Positions 8,120-17,532 of a stretch of DNA of 64,000 bases are shown here, in pieces. Below the pieces are notes generated by a model that saw only the letters and a program-made list of their open reading frames with translations, was not told the DNA's origin and did not search any database. The number at the start of each line of letters is the position of its first letter. Position 1 is the first letter of the stretch. The stretch comes from Flavobacterium sp. TAB 87 (lineage in GTDB: Bacteria; Bacteroidota; Bacteroidia; Flavobacteriales; Flavobacteriaceae): positions 124,001 through 188,000 of the forward strand of contig NZ_LLWK01000036.1 in NCBI RefSeq assembly GCF_001529295.1. Direction: 5' to 3'. Position numbers and translations under genes: made by a program.

Positions 8120-8971
8120 ATGACAACTATAAAAATAGCAGGAGTTCCAGAACATTTTAATTTACCTTGGCAATTATGTATTGATAATGGCGAATTTGAA
8201 GCCGAAAATATTGATTTAGAATGGACTGATGTTCCTGAAGGAACGGGGAAATTATGCCAAATGCTGCGAGACGGTTCCACTGATATTGCCGTAATATTAA
8301 CCGAAGGGATTATAAAAGATATTGCAGCTGGTAATCCGAGCAAAATTGTTCAGATTTATGTAAAGTCACCTTTAATTTGGGGAATTCATGTTGCATCAAA
8401 ATCAAAATATCAAACCATTGAAGATGTAAAAGATAGTACGATTGCTATTTCTAGAATTGGATCTGGTTCACAATTAATGGCCTATGTAAATGCTGCCAAT
8501 CAAAATTGGAACAGCGACAATTTGAAATTCGAAATTATAAATACTATCGACGGTGCCGTCGAAGCATTGACCAATGAAACTGCAGACTATTTTATGTGGG
8601 AGCGTTTTATGACAAAACCACTAGTTGACCAAGGAATTTTTAGACGAATTGGAGATTGTCCTACGCCATGGCCTAGTTTTGTAATTGCTGTTAGAGAGGA
8701 ATTTTTAGAAGAAAACGCAGAAGCAGTCGCTACAATATTAGAAATCATTAACACAACCACAGAAGATTTTAAATCGATTCCGAGTATCGACAGAACCTTA
8801 GCTGAAACATTTGGTCAAAAATTAGAAGATATTCAAGCTTGGCTGAAACTAACAGAATGGTCGCAAGAAAATTTTAGTGAAACCAAATTTAACACACTTC
8901 AAAACCAACTACTAGAACTGCGTATTATTAATAAAAAAAGTACTTTTGCTGAAATTATTAAAGCACTGTAA
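8120..8971 (+). CDS. Type 2 periplasmic-binding-fold protein without signal peptide (Ca3427/NMT1-like)
   Basis: A 283-residue protein with the fold of SsuA/ThiY-type substrate-binding proteins: IKIAGVPEHFNLPW at the N terminus, a GTGKLCQMLRDGSTDIAVILTEG segment, SRIGSGSQLMAYV in the middle and DYFMWERFMTKPLV later. Unlike transporter-linked relatives it starts directly with the domain (MTTIKIAG) and has no signal peptide or lipobox, and no ABC permease or ATPase gene is nearby. It is therefore probably cytosolic, as in the Ca3427-like group of binding-fold proteins that I recall. Ligand unknown. Confidence 0.75.
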   Translation: MTTIKIAGVPEHFNLPWQLCIDNGEFEAENIDLEWTDVPEGTGKLCQMLRDGSTDIAVILTEGIIKDIAAGNPSKIVQIYVKSPLIWGIHVASKSKYQTIEDVKDSTIAISRIGSGSQLMAYVNAANQNWNSDNLKFEIINTIDGAVEALTNETADYFMWERFMTKPLVDQGIFRRIGDCPTPWPSFVIAVREEFLEENAEAVATILEIINTTTEDFKSIPSIDRTLAETFGQKLEDIQAWLKLTEWSQENFSETKFNTLQNQLLELRIINKKSTFAEIIKAL

Positions 8972-8989
8972 ATTTGCTTTATAACTCCT

Positions 8990-9922
8990 ATGATCGAAAT
9001 AACAAAAATTGACATACAAAAAATAAAAGCCAAGTTGCGGGTTAAAAAACCTTGGGACAGGGTCATTATTTTGTTTTTGAGTATTTTTATCACAATTCCG
9101 CTCTTCATTATTTTACATCAAAACCTTATTGAGCTTAATTGGAGTTTTAATCTTGACCGTATTTTGCTGTTTATCGGCGTATTAGGGGGTGTTTATTTAA
9201 TTTTATTTCAACTACGGACCATAATAATTATTTGCGTCGCGCTCTATTTATTGGTTTTGTTTTACGGAACCGTAATTGGAAATTATGGTTTCAATCAGAT
9301 CTACGAAGATTACGATTCCATGATCTATACCATGACATACAATCCGTATCCCCAAGATTTAATTGTATCCAAACTTCTACCTTTTCCAAATAAATCATTG
9401 ATTTTAAAGGCTATAGAATATCAGAATCCAAAGGTTAGAAATTTTGCGGTGATGGCCACGACCAAACATTTTAGAAATGTAAAAGGTTATTCAGAGTACC
9501 GCACTTTAATTCAATGTTTTGCTGCTTTCAAAGAAATTAATGCCCGCTGGAATTACGTTAATGATCCGAAGGATGGCGATTATATTGCAACAGCAAGCGA
9601 ATCTTTGGAGTACTTTTCTGGTGACTGCGACGATCACTCTATACTGATGGCTGCGGCTGTCCGTTCTATTGGGGGAACACCACGATTAATTCACACCAAA
9701 GGACATATTTACCCTGAAATCTTAATTGGGAACAGAAGTGACTTAGAAGCAGTGAATTATTTAATAAAAAACATTCTTTTTGAGAAAGAAAGCTATGGAA
9801 AATCTTTGCATTATCACATTGATGAAAGAGATCAAATATGGTTGAACTTAGACTATACCGCTAAATATCCAGGAGGACCTTTTATGTCTGAAGAAATTTT
9901 AGGAGCGCTTACTCTAAACTAA
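8990..9922 (+). CDS. Membrane-anchored transglutaminase-like protein
   Basis: A 310-residue protein with three hydrophobic segments in the first 110 residues (around 24-43, 55-73 and 76-99) and a transglutaminase-core domain in the C-terminal half. The catalytic triad is visible: Cys in FSGDCDDHSILM, His in TKGHIYPEI and Asp in LNLDYTAKYPG. Bacterial proteins of this type are probably proteases or amidases rather than crosslinkers. It closes the run that starts with the nucleoside phosphorylase, 18 bases behind the binding-fold gene. Confidence 0.8.
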   Translation: MIEITKIDIQKIKAKLRVKKPWDRVIILFLSIFITIPLFIILHQNLIELNWSFNLDRILLFIGVLGGVYLILFQLRTIIIICVALYLLVLFYGTVIGNYGFNQIYEDYDSMIYTMTYNPYPQDLIVSKLLPFPNKSLILKAIEYQNPKVRNFAVMATTKHFRNVKGYSEYRTLIQCFAAFKEINARWNYVNDPKDGDYIATASESLEYFSGDCDDHSILMAAAVRSIGGTPRLIHTKGHIYPEILIGNRSDLEAVNYLIKNILFEKESYGKSLHYHIDERDQIWLNLDYTAKYPGGPFMSEEILGALTLN

Positions 9923-10017
9923 ATTCCTATACTAGTAATACTTCATTCTGCGGGAAATGGTTTTTTATTTTTTCGCGGAACAAACAACACTTTCACTGTA
10001 AAAAAAATACACGCCAA

Positions 10018-12327
10018 ATGAATTCCGAGATATTACACGCCAAATTAAAAGAACATTTTGGTTTTGAAAAATTCAGACCCAATCAAGAAATAATTATTGA
10101 AACTATTCTTTCTAAAAAAGATGCCTTAGCTATCATGCCAACAGGTGGCGGAAAATCAATCTGTTTTCAATTACCAGCGCTACTTTTTTCTGGAATTACA
10201 GTAGTAGTTTCTCCGCTTATTGCTTTGATGAAAGATCAAGTAGACAGTTTAAAAGCTAACGGAATTGCGGCTTGCTTTATCAATAGTACACAATCTGACC
10301 AAGAGCAGCAATTTTATTTGGATTCATTGCGCAACAATATCATCAAATTAGTATACGTCGCTCCCGAAAGTTTGTCTTATTTAGAAAATGTTTTTAATTC
10401 TCTAGAAGTCAGCTTGATTGCCATCGACGAAGCACATTGTATTTCTGCCTGGGGACATGATTTTAGACCTGCCTACACTAATTTAGGTTACCTTAAAAAC
10501 CGCTTCCCTTCTACTCCAATTTTGGCCTTAACAGCAACTGCCGATAAAGCTACGCGAACCGATATTGCACAACAATTAAACCTTAGAAATCCTGCCATAT
10601 TTGTTTCTTCTTTTGATCGCAAAAATTTAAGTTTAGAAGTGCGACCCGCTTTAGACCGTGTGAAACAAATAATAGATTTTATTGCGACCAAACCCAATGA
10701 ATCTGGAATTGTTTATTGTTTAAGCCGAAAAACTACCGAAGAATTAGCGAAAAAATTGCAGCAAAAAGGAATTAATGCCAAAGCATATCATGCGGGTTTA
10801 GAAGCAAAATTAAGAGCAAAAACACAAGATGATTTTATAAATGACGATTGTCAAATTGTCTGTGCAACTATTGCCTTTGGAATGGGAATTGACAAATCAA
10901 ATGTGCGCTGGGTAATTCATTATAATTTACCTAAAAATATCGAAGGTTATTACCAAGAAATTGGCCGTGCTGGTCGTGACGGATTGCCTTCAGAAACAGT
11001 TCTATTTGAAAGTTATGCAGATGTTATTCAGCTACAAAAATTTGCATCAGAAGGTTTGAATGCGGATTTGCAATTGGCTAAATTAGAACGAATGAAACAA
11101 TATGCGGACGCTTTAAGCTGCCGCAGAAAAATTTTACTTTCTTATTTTGGGGAATTAGTCACTGAAAATTGTGGTAATTGTGACATCTGTAAAAATCCTC
11201 CGGTTTTTTTTAACGGAACTATTTTAGCACAAAAAGCACTTTCGGCCGTGACTCGCTTACAAGAAAAAGAAACTTTGGCGGTAATAGTTGATTTTTTAAG
11301 AGGTTCTAAAAATGCACATATTTACGAAAAAGAATATCAAAACCTAAAAACGTACGGAATTGGTGCAGATGTTTCTTGGTACGATTGGAATCAATATTTA
11401 ATTCAATTAATTAATCTAGGGTACCTTGAAATTGCTTTTCATCAAAACAATAGAATCTTATTAACATCACTCGCTCGAAAAGTTTTATTCGATGGAGAGA
11501 AAGTCCAATTAAATACTGTAGTTAAAAAAGTAGCTGAAACTAAAGAGGCCAAAGAAGTCAAAACAAAAACAATCAAGAACTCACTTTTTGAAATTTTACG
11601 AAAATTGCGTTATGACATTTCAAAGGAAGAAGAAGTTCCTGCTTACGTAATCTTTAACGACGCTACTCTTCGTCAATTTGAAAGCGTTAGACCAATGAGC
11701 GAAGAAGAATTAATCGCTATAGATGGTGTCGGAAAAGCAAAGCTCGAAAAGTACGGTGCGGAGTTTATCTCGGCAATTGTAGAATTTCAAAAAAACAAAA
11801 AAACAACTGCTAAAAAAGAAAGTAGCACGTACAAAACAACGTTAGAGCTTTATCAAAAAGGTATGTCTACTGATGAAATTTCGAAACAAAGAAAACTCGG
11901 AATTTCTACTGTAATTTCACACATTGCGAAATTATATATTGATGATCACATCACTGATTTAGGCGATTTTGTAACGCAAGAAGAAGTCGAGCAATTAAAG
12001 AAAGCACACAAGGAAATAAAAAGTACGACAGTTTTAAAACCATATTTTGATTATTTGGAAGAAAGAATGGCATATGATAAAATTCGCTTAGGCTTAGCGG
12101 TTATTGAAAAATCGAAAGAATTATCTCAGACGCTAAATAATAAAGCATATTCTGTTGATGAAATTCGAATTTCTCATGCAGAAGCATATAAAAAGTGGAA
12201 TTCTGAAGAAGATTTACAGCTTACTAATTTCTTTAAAGAAGGCAAAGCCAACGCAGAAATTGCCAGTATATTGGGTAGAAACAGTGGTGCTATAGTATCT
12301 AGATTGAAGAAATTAGAACTAAAGTAA
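10018..12327 (+). CDS. recQ: RecQ-family ATP-dependent DNA helicase
   Basis: A 769-residue RecQ helicase: Walker A PTGGGKS (41-47), DEAH (137-140), the QxxGRAGRDG motif VI, and the zinc-binding cysteines in LSCRRKILLSYFGE..CGNCDIC. These are followed by a winged-helix RQC part, an HRDC domain (SLFEILRKLRYDISKEEEVP) and a long C-terminal extension with two helix-turn-helix-like stretches (TTLELYQKGMSTDEIS; NAEIASILGRNSGAI). It is longer than E. coli RecQ (about 609 residues) because of that extension. It unwinds recombination intermediates and stalled forks. Confidence 0.93.
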   Translation: MNSEILHAKLKEHFGFEKFRPNQEIIIETILSKKDALAIMPTGGGKSICFQLPALLFSGITVVVSPLIALMKDQVDSLKANGIAACFINSTQSDQEQQFYLDSLRNNIIKLVYVAPESLSYLENVFNSLEVSLIAIDEAHCISAWGHDFRPAYTNLGYLKNRFPSTPILALTATADKATRTDIAQQLNLRNPAIFVSSFDRKNLSLEVRPALDRVKQIIDFIATKPNESGIVYCLSRKTTEELAKKLQQKGINAKAYHAGLEAKLRAKTQDDFINDDCQIVCATIAFGMGIDKSNVRWVIHYNLPKNIEGYYQEIGRAGRDGLPSETVLFESYADVIQLQKFASEGLNADLQLAKLERMKQYADALSCRRKILLSYFGELVTENCGNCDICKNPPVFFNGTILAQKALSAVTRLQEKETLAVIVDFLRGSKNAHIYEKEYQNLKTYGIGADVSWYDWNQYLIQLINLGYLEIAFHQNNRILLTSLARKVLFDGEKVQLNTVVKKVAETKEAKEVKTKTIKNSLFEILRKLRYDISKEEEVPAYVIFNDATLRQFESVRPMSEEELIAIDGVGKAKLEKYGAEFISAIVEFQKNKKTTAKKESSTYKTTLELYQKGMSTDEISKQRKLGISTVISHIAKLYIDDHITDLGDFVTQEEVEQLKKAHKEIKSTTVLKPYFDYLEERMAYDKIRLGLAVIEKSKELSQTLNNKAYSVDEIRISHAEAYKKWNSEEDLQLTNFFKEGKANAEIASILGRNSGAIVSRLKKLELK

Positions 12328-12328
12328 A

Positions 12329-12371
12329 AAAACCATATAAGTATTCAAGGTAGAATAACTTATATGGTTTT
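12329..12371. terminator. Bidirectional terminator between recQ and the DinB gene
   Basis: The arms 12329-12346 and 12353-12371 pair along AAAACCATATAAGT..ATTC with one bulged base, with A-rich and T-rich flanks. It sits immediately after the recQ stop (12327) and seven bases before the stop of the convergent DinB gene, so it can serve both. Confidence 0.8.
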
Positions 12372-12377
12372 AAAATT

Positions 12378-12893
12378 TTATAAATAACGTTCTTCAAAAA
12401 TCCGTTGGTGGTGCTTTTGATGACCAATTGTCACGAAACCCAAAGCACGAACCGAAATTTCATTGTTGGAAGCCGTTCCAATTCTTTTCAATTGCTCTTC
12501 TGAAAAACTTTTGTAAAGAAATAAGTTAGAATGCCGCACTGCTGATAATTCGGTAAGCAAACTTTGAATATTCCTCTGATTGGAATCTGTATTAACTATA
12601 TACTCATTCTCATCGAAACCTGATAATGGTGTTTTGTCGTTTCTAGAAATTCGCAACGCACGATAAGCAAAAATTCTTTCGGTATCAATTACATGCTGTA
12701 TAATTTCCTTAATCGTCCATTTTGCTTCCGCATAACGAAAATCAAATTTATCCATCGGAATATTTTGAACGAATTTTATAAAATCATGCAACGAAATTTC
12801 CAGTTCTTCAATCAAATCGCCCTCACCAGCTTGTTCAATATAAGTATGAAATGCACTACCGTATTCATTCTCTAATAATTGATCTGCCTTCAT
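12378..12893 (-). CDS. DinB family protein (putative metal-dependent)
   Basis: A 171-residue four-helix DinB/YfiT-like protein. Candidate metal-ligand histidines occur in TIKEIIQHVIDTERIFAYRAL and in the C-terminal GHQKHHQRIFEERY, the spacing normally seen in this fold. Members include thiol-dependent transferases, but the substrate is not known for this one. It follows ppc on the same strand after a 10-base gap, so it is likely the second gene of a ppc transcript. Confidence 0.85.
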   Translation of the reverse strand: MKADQLLENEYGSAFHTYIEQAGEGDLIEELEISLHDFIKFVQNIPMDKFDFRYAEAKWTIKEIIQHVIDTERIFAYRALRISRNDKTPLSGFDENEYIVNTDSNQRNIQSLLTELSAVRHSNLFLYKSFSEEQLKRIGTASNNEISVRALGFVTIGHQKHHQRIFEERYL

Positions 12894-12903
12894 TTTTTAT
12901 CTT

Positions 12904-15489
12904 TTATGCCGAATTTCTACTAGCATTAGTATTGCCAAAAAGAGAACGCGTTACAATTTTCTCATATACTTTCACCAATTCGCTATCGACAACTTCAGCT
13001 TTATTTAATTCATTAATTCTAAGCAGTGCATATTGTTGTATCGTCAACAGTGGCAATACGATACGTTCTCTAATATCAATAGAAGCTTTACCGTCAGGAT
13101 AGTTTTCCATCAAAGTGGTATGCCCTGCAATTTTCAATAGTAAGCGTTCTGTTTCTGAAAATTCATCTGATATAATTTGCCAAAATTCACCAAACTCAGG
13201 ATCCTCCTTCATGTAAGCAGTTAGTGGCAAAAATGATTTAGCCAAGGACATTGCACTGTTTTCCAAAAGCGTTTTAAAAAACAATGAATTGTGATATAAG
13301 TCGGTTACTTTATCCCATTGTCCTGTCGTTTCGAAATGCTTCAAAGCAGATCCTACTCCGAAAAACCCAGGTACGTTTTGCTTCAATTGACTCCATGATC
13401 CCACAAACGGAATTGCTCTTAAATCAGCAAAATCCAATTGATCTGATTTACTTCTCTTTGTCGGACGACTTCCAATATTTGTTTTCGAGTAGTATTTTAA
13501 AGTACTCATTTTCTCTAAGTAAGGTATAAACTTCGGATGGTTTTTAAAACTTAAATATTTTGAATACCCAAGTTCTGCTAATTCTTCCAGAATATCTTTT
13601 TCATCAGGAGATAATTCATTTTTTGACTTATTAAATACCTGATTCGTCACTCCTGCACTCAATAAATTCTCTAGGTTGTAACGACAAGAATCTAATGTTC
13701 CGAAATTAGAACTAATAGTTTGTCCTTGCACGGTGATCTGAATTTCATTATTCTCGATTGTTGGTCCTAACGAAGCGTAGAATTTATGTGTTTTACCACC
13801 CCCACGTGCTGGAGGTCCGCCACGTCCATCAAAAAAGACCACATCAACCTCATACTTTCTTGACATTTCTGTCAAAGTTTGTTTGGCTTTATAAATACTC
13901 CAATTTGCCATTAAGTAACCACCATCTTTAGTTCCGTCAGAAAAACCAAGCATAATAGTTTGTTTGTTTCCTCGTGAAGCCAGATGAATAGCGTATTCTG
14001 GATTAGTATACAATTGCTCCATAACCAAATGTGCTTTTTGTAAATCCTCGATCGATTCAAATAACGGAATAATATCTACAGTTGGTGCTTCCCAATTATT
14101 CAAACGAATCATTGCAAAAGTTTCCATTACATTCAACGCGCTTTCGTTATTACTGATAATATAACGATTGGCACCTTGTTCTCCATTATTTTCTTGAATT
14201 GTTTTAATAATTTGTATCGACTCTATTGTTGATTTGGTAATTTCATTTTCAAAATCAGCTGAATCTAAATTGCCCGTAACTTTCGCTACAATTTCAATCT
14301 TTTCGTCTTCTGATAAATCATAATAATTAGAAGGAAACATATCGCTCCCTGACTTTAAGTAATACGTGACAATGTCTTTGAAAACAGCGTTATGCACTCT
14401 ACTATTTTGCCTGATATCAAGAGTTGCAAAATGAAATCCAAACAAATTAACTTTTACTTGCAACGATTCCAATTCGTCTAGATAAAGAGACTGATGTTTG
14501 TCTATAATAATTGTTCTAATTGCATTTAAGCGTTCTTTAAACTCATCCAAAGTGATGTACATTTCGCCTCTTGAATAAAAAACAGAACGGTATAATTTAT
14601 GTTCTAACTCAGCAACTAAACCATCTACTCCAGAAAAAGTCAGTTTTCGTTTTAATTTTCTAATTTCAACGTAATAACATTTTAAAATAGAAGTTCGTAA
14701 ACGTTCTGCTACCTTCAACGTGATTTCTGTTGTTACAAATGGATTTCCATCGCGATCCCCGCCTGGCCAAAATCCAAGTTTAATAATTTGATTCTGAATT
14801 GGATTGTTATGGAAGATATTTTTTTGCAAATACTGAACAATTTCGCCAGAAGTTTCATAAAATACGTTCTCTAAAAACCATATTAAGCTTACCGCTTCAT
14901 CATAAGGATTTGGTTTTTCTGCCTGAATAAAAGGTGTTTTACCCAGTTGCGCCAATAAACGTTTGATTTCTAATAAATCATTTGTACGAATTGCATCGAT
15001 CAAATCATTAATAATTCCGAGCACTGCACCTGGATAAAATTGTGTTGGATGCGCCGTTAGAACCGTACGGACATTAAAATTTTCGAAAAATTCAACTAAT
15101 TCTTCGTCTTTTTCTTTAGCGTTCGCCTTCTCTTTTATATCACGAAGTGTACCGCGACCTTCCATGTTGTTAATTGCAGGAAAAGCAGCGTCCTCAATTG
15201 CATCAAAAAGAACAATTTGTCTTTCTATGTACTGAATGAAACGGAACATGATATCAATTTTCTCTTCTTCAGTAGCTAAAGTTAAATACTTTTCAGTAAA
15301 CGAGTTAACAATTTCTTTCGGATTCTCTTGTTTTTTAAAACCTGATTCGCAAACATCTGTAAACAAAGGCAATAGAACACCTGTACTGTCAATAGAATCA
15401 AAAGGGAGTGTTATAAAAACACTGTTGTAAATATGATATTTTGAAAGAACATCTTGATTAAAACGTTCGATTTTTGGTAAAGTATACAT
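12904..15489 (-). CDS. ppc: Phosphoenolpyruvate carboxylase
   Basis: An 861-residue protein, close to the usual length of about 880. Catalytic and binding elements are visible: VLTAHPTQ with the essential histidine, FWPGGDRDGNPFVT, FHFATLDIRQNSRVH, and the glycine-rich FFDGRGGPPARGGG loop with GPTIENNEIQITVQGQ afterwards. It forms oxaloacetate from phosphoenolpyruvate and bicarbonate to refill the citric acid cycle. The usual C-terminal asparagine-glycine end is not obvious: the protein ends NTNASRNSA, somewhat longer than the NTG terminus of many PEPCs. Confidence 0.95.
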   Translation of the reverse strand: MYTLPKIERFNQDVLSKYHIYNSVFITLPFDSIDSTGVLLPLFTDVCESGFKKQENPKEIVNSFTEKYLTLATEEEKIDIMFRFIQYIERQIVLFDAIEDAAFPAINNMEGRGTLRDIKEKANAKEKDEELVEFFENFNVRTVLTAHPTQFYPGAVLGIINDLIDAIRTNDLLEIKRLLAQLGKTPFIQAEKPNPYDEAVSLIWFLENVFYETSGEIVQYLQKNIFHNNPIQNQIIKLGFWPGGDRDGNPFVTTEITLKVAERLRTSILKCYYVEIRKLKRKLTFSGVDGLVAELEHKLYRSVFYSRGEMYITLDEFKERLNAIRTIIIDKHQSLYLDELESLQVKVNLFGFHFATLDIRQNSRVHNAVFKDIVTYYLKSGSDMFPSNYYDLSEDEKIEIVAKVTGNLDSADFENEITKSTIESIQIIKTIQENNGEQGANRYIISNNESALNVMETFAMIRLNNWEAPTVDIIPLFESIEDLQKAHLVMEQLYTNPEYAIHLASRGNKQTIMLGFSDGTKDGGYLMANWSIYKAKQTLTEMSRKYEVDVVFFDGRGGPPARGGGKTHKFYASLGPTIENNEIQITVQGQTISSNFGTLDSCRYNLENLLSAGVTNQVFNKSKNELSPDEKDILEELAELGYSKYLSFKNHPKFIPYLEKMSTLKYYSKTNIGSRPTKRSKSDQLDFADLRAIPFVGSWSQLKQNVPGFFGVGSALKHFETTGQWDKVTDLYHNSLFFKTLLENSAMSLAKSFLPLTAYMKEDPEFGEFWQIISDEFSETERLLLKIAGHTTLMENYPDGKASIDIRERIVLPLLTIQQYALLRINELNKAEVVDSELVKVYEKIVTRSLFGNTNASRNSA

Positions 15490-15524
15490 AAATTATAGTT
15501 GGTTGTGTTGGTAATTAATAGTTG

Positions 15525-15554
15525 AAAAAAAACCTCAAGAAGCGATCCTTGAGG
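15525..15554 (-). terminator. Terminator downstream of the Lrp-family gene
   Basis: On the minus strand CCTCAAG and CTTGAGG (plus-strand positions 15548-15554 and 15533-15539) form a seven-pair stem, followed by eight T. It lies 32 bases after the stop of the Lrp gene and upstream of ppc, so it separates the two transcripts. Confidence 0.8.
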
Positions 15555-15585
15555 TAATTAATATTTTCCGTTCAAGATGAATTGC

Positions 15586-16065
15586 TTACATATTTTTAAA
15601 AATAGTATGCATCAAACGTTTCTTATCATTAATGCTTTCTTCTAATGAAATCATAGTTTCAGTTCTGTAAACACCCTCAATGTCATCAATCATAAAGATA
15701 ACCTCCTTGGCATGTTTAGTGTCTTTTGCACGTATTTTGCAAAAAATATTAAATTTTCCTGTCGTTACTGACGCAACAGTTACAAAAGGAATTTGGTTAA
15801 TACGTTCTAAAACAAATTTTGTTTGTGACGTATTGTTTAAAAATACACCAACGTAAGCAATAAATGAATAGCCTAATTTGTCATAGTCCAATGCTAATGA
15901 AGAACCCATTATGATTCCAGCATCTTCCATTTTTTTTACACGAACATGTACAGTTCCTGCAGAAATCAATAATTTTTTTGCGATGTCCGTAAAAGGAACT
16001 CTAGTATTATCGATCAACATATCTAAAATCTGGTGATCTACTTCATCTAAACGAAACTTACTCAT
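15586..16065 (-). CDS. Lrp/AsnC family transcriptional regulator
   Basis: A 159-residue regulator from the ATG at 16065; the frame extends to a GTG at 16095 that I reject because the family normally begins MSKFRLDEVD. The N-terminal winged helix (ILDMLIDNTRVPFTDIAKKLLISAGTVHVRVKKME) is followed by the RAM ligand-binding domain (YVGVFLNN..SVTTGKFNIFCKI..MISLEES). Such proteins form dimers and octamers and respond to amino acids. It lies 77 bases downstream of the M14 peptidase gene on the same strand. Confidence 0.9.
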   Translation of the reverse strand: MSKFRLDEVDHQILDMLIDNTRVPFTDIAKKLLISAGTVHVRVKKMEDAGIIMGSSLALDYDKLGYSFIAYVGVFLNNTSQTKFVLERINQIPFVTVASVTTGKFNIFCKIRAKDTKHAKEVIFMIDDIEGVYRTETMISLEESINDKKRLMHTIFKNM

Positions 16066-16142
16066 AAATTCTTTATTAATATTATTATTTGTCACAACAA
16101 AGGATAAAAATATATAAAAAAAGCAATAAAATGATAATTATA

Positions 16143-17297
16143 TTAAATTTTTATCAAACCATTAACAAATTCTATAGAATTGTCTAATTTAAAATTCGCA
16201 ATTTCATTTAGTCTTGGAGTTTTTCCAAAATCATCACTGTACGCTGCTCCTTTTCCATCAAACTCGACATGTCCAAATTTTGATTCTAAATTGCTGATTT
16301 CTGAAAAATAAGCCTTAAAAACGATCTGATTGTCGATTAATTCCTCTTTGTATTGAGCAGCAAAATTCGTGATTATTTCTATACCATCATAATTTATTTT
16401 AATATTTTTATATATAAAATCATAAAAAATCGTGTTATTTTGTGAAATATTCAAATAATTATCAGTTTTGTCGATAACTATATCGTTTTCGTTTAAGTAC
16501 GAAAAACTTGAAATTAATGCGAAAAATATAAATTTTCTAGTTTCCTCTCTCAGATAATCATTTTGAAAATGTCCTGCTTCAAATAAAATTGTTGGTACTC
16601 CAAGATTTTGAAACATATCGCCGATACAATTAATATTAAAAGAATCATCAAAACGCCCCACTTGTCCAGGAATATAATGCTGAAGTGTTTCATTAATTGC
16701 AGCAATCACATTAATAGCTTTTAGGCGAGATTCATTAATCTCTCGATCTTCATTATAAGCAGGAGCTAAAAACGAAGCAGTAGCCGGCTTTCCGTCGGTG
16801 CCTGCACCAAATATGGTACGTTGATCGTGTAAATTGAAACAGTAATCTGGCTGAAATTCTTCAAAAACTGCTCTTAAGATTTTACTTTCTGGCTGCGTAA
16901 GATTTTGGGAGTCTCTATTCAAGTCCACTTCATTAGCATTTACACGCGTATAAGCCGCAGCACCGTCAGGGTTTAATAATGGCAAAGCACAAAATGTAAA
17001 TTTCTCAAGCATTTGTGTTGCATAAGACGAACCGCTGTGCAGTACATTAAAAAAGTCAAATAATGCTTTGGTTGTGGTTCCTTCGTTGCCGTGCATTTGC
17101 GACCACAAATAGATTTTAACGGAACCCGTTCCTATAGTATAACTGTATATTGGTTTACCAAGAACAGATTCGCCAACTTTTTTTAGCTGATTATTGGTGT
17201 TTAATTTTAATAATAGAGGCTCGACTTGCTCTAAAGTAATATACCTACCAAACAGTAATTCTTCTTTATTTTCTTTAAAAAGTATCTCTAAATTCAT
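16143..17297 (-). CDS. M14-family zinc carboxypeptidase, cytosolic
   Basis: A 384-residue peptidase of family M14. The zinc ligands appear as H69 and E72 (QMHGNEGT) and H157 (FNLHDQRT). R128 (DLNRDSQN) is in the substrate-carboxylate position, and E240 (ILFEAGHF) is the candidate general base. There is no signal peptide, so it probably acts in the cytosol on imported or recycled peptides. It is divergent from an XRE regulator gene, and three TTTAC-N4-GTAAA palindromes stand directly upstream of its start. Confidence 0.88.
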   Translation of the reverse strand: MNLEILFKENKEELLFGRYITLEQVEPLLLKLNTNNQLKKVGESVLGKPIYSYTIGTGSVKIYLWSQMHGNEGTTTKALFDFFNVLHSGSSYATQMLEKFTFCALPLLNPDGAAAYTRVNANEVDLNRDSQNLTQPESKILRAVFEEFQPDYCFNLHDQRTIFGAGTDGKPATASFLAPAYNEDREINESRLKAINVIAAINETLQHYIPGQVGRFDDSFNINCIGDMFQNLGVPTILFEAGHFQNDYLREETRKFIFFALISSFSYLNENDIVIDKTDNYLNISQNNTIFYDFIYKNIKINYDGIEIITNFAAQYKEELIDNQIVFKAYFSEISNLESKFGHVEFDGKGAAYSDDFGKTPRLNEIANFKLDNSIEFVNGLIKI

Positions 17298-17311
17298 TGC
17301 TTAAATTTTAA

Positions 17312-17382
17312 TTTACAAAAGTAAACATCTTTATATTTACATTTGTAAACAAATAAAATATTGGGAAATTTAGAATTGTAAA
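17312..17382. promoter_or_regulatory. Operator cluster upstream of the M14 peptidase gene (three palindromes)
   Basis: Three copies of a 14-base palindrome TTTAC-N4-GTAAA lie at 17312-17325, 17336-17349 and 17369-17382 (the third with TTTAG as its left half). All three are followed by C. The first begins 14 bases before the peptidase start codon and contains, on the minus strand, TACTTTTG, which fits the Bacteroidota -7 box TANNTTTG. Binding there would block the promoter. Three more copies flank the divergent XRE gene start. Confidence 0.7.
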
Positions 17383-17532
17383 CTCGAATTTTAGTTGGTG
17401 ACAGGATATTATTAGTTTTAGTTGATACAAATGTAATCATCTATTTAAAATATAGTTATATTATTGCTTATCAGTTATTTAATACATTTTATATCAAGCT
17501 TAAGTTCATAGTTAATTACGCTCTATTTACAA

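Noticed and set aside
16066..16095. GTG-initiated extension of the Lrp regulator
   Set aside because: The family normally begins at MSKFRLDEVD, the ATG at 16065.
17423..17439. A seventh operator copy (TGATAC-N4-GTAATCA)
   Set aside because: Its halves differ from TTTAC/GTAAA and from each other by an inserted base; probably chance.
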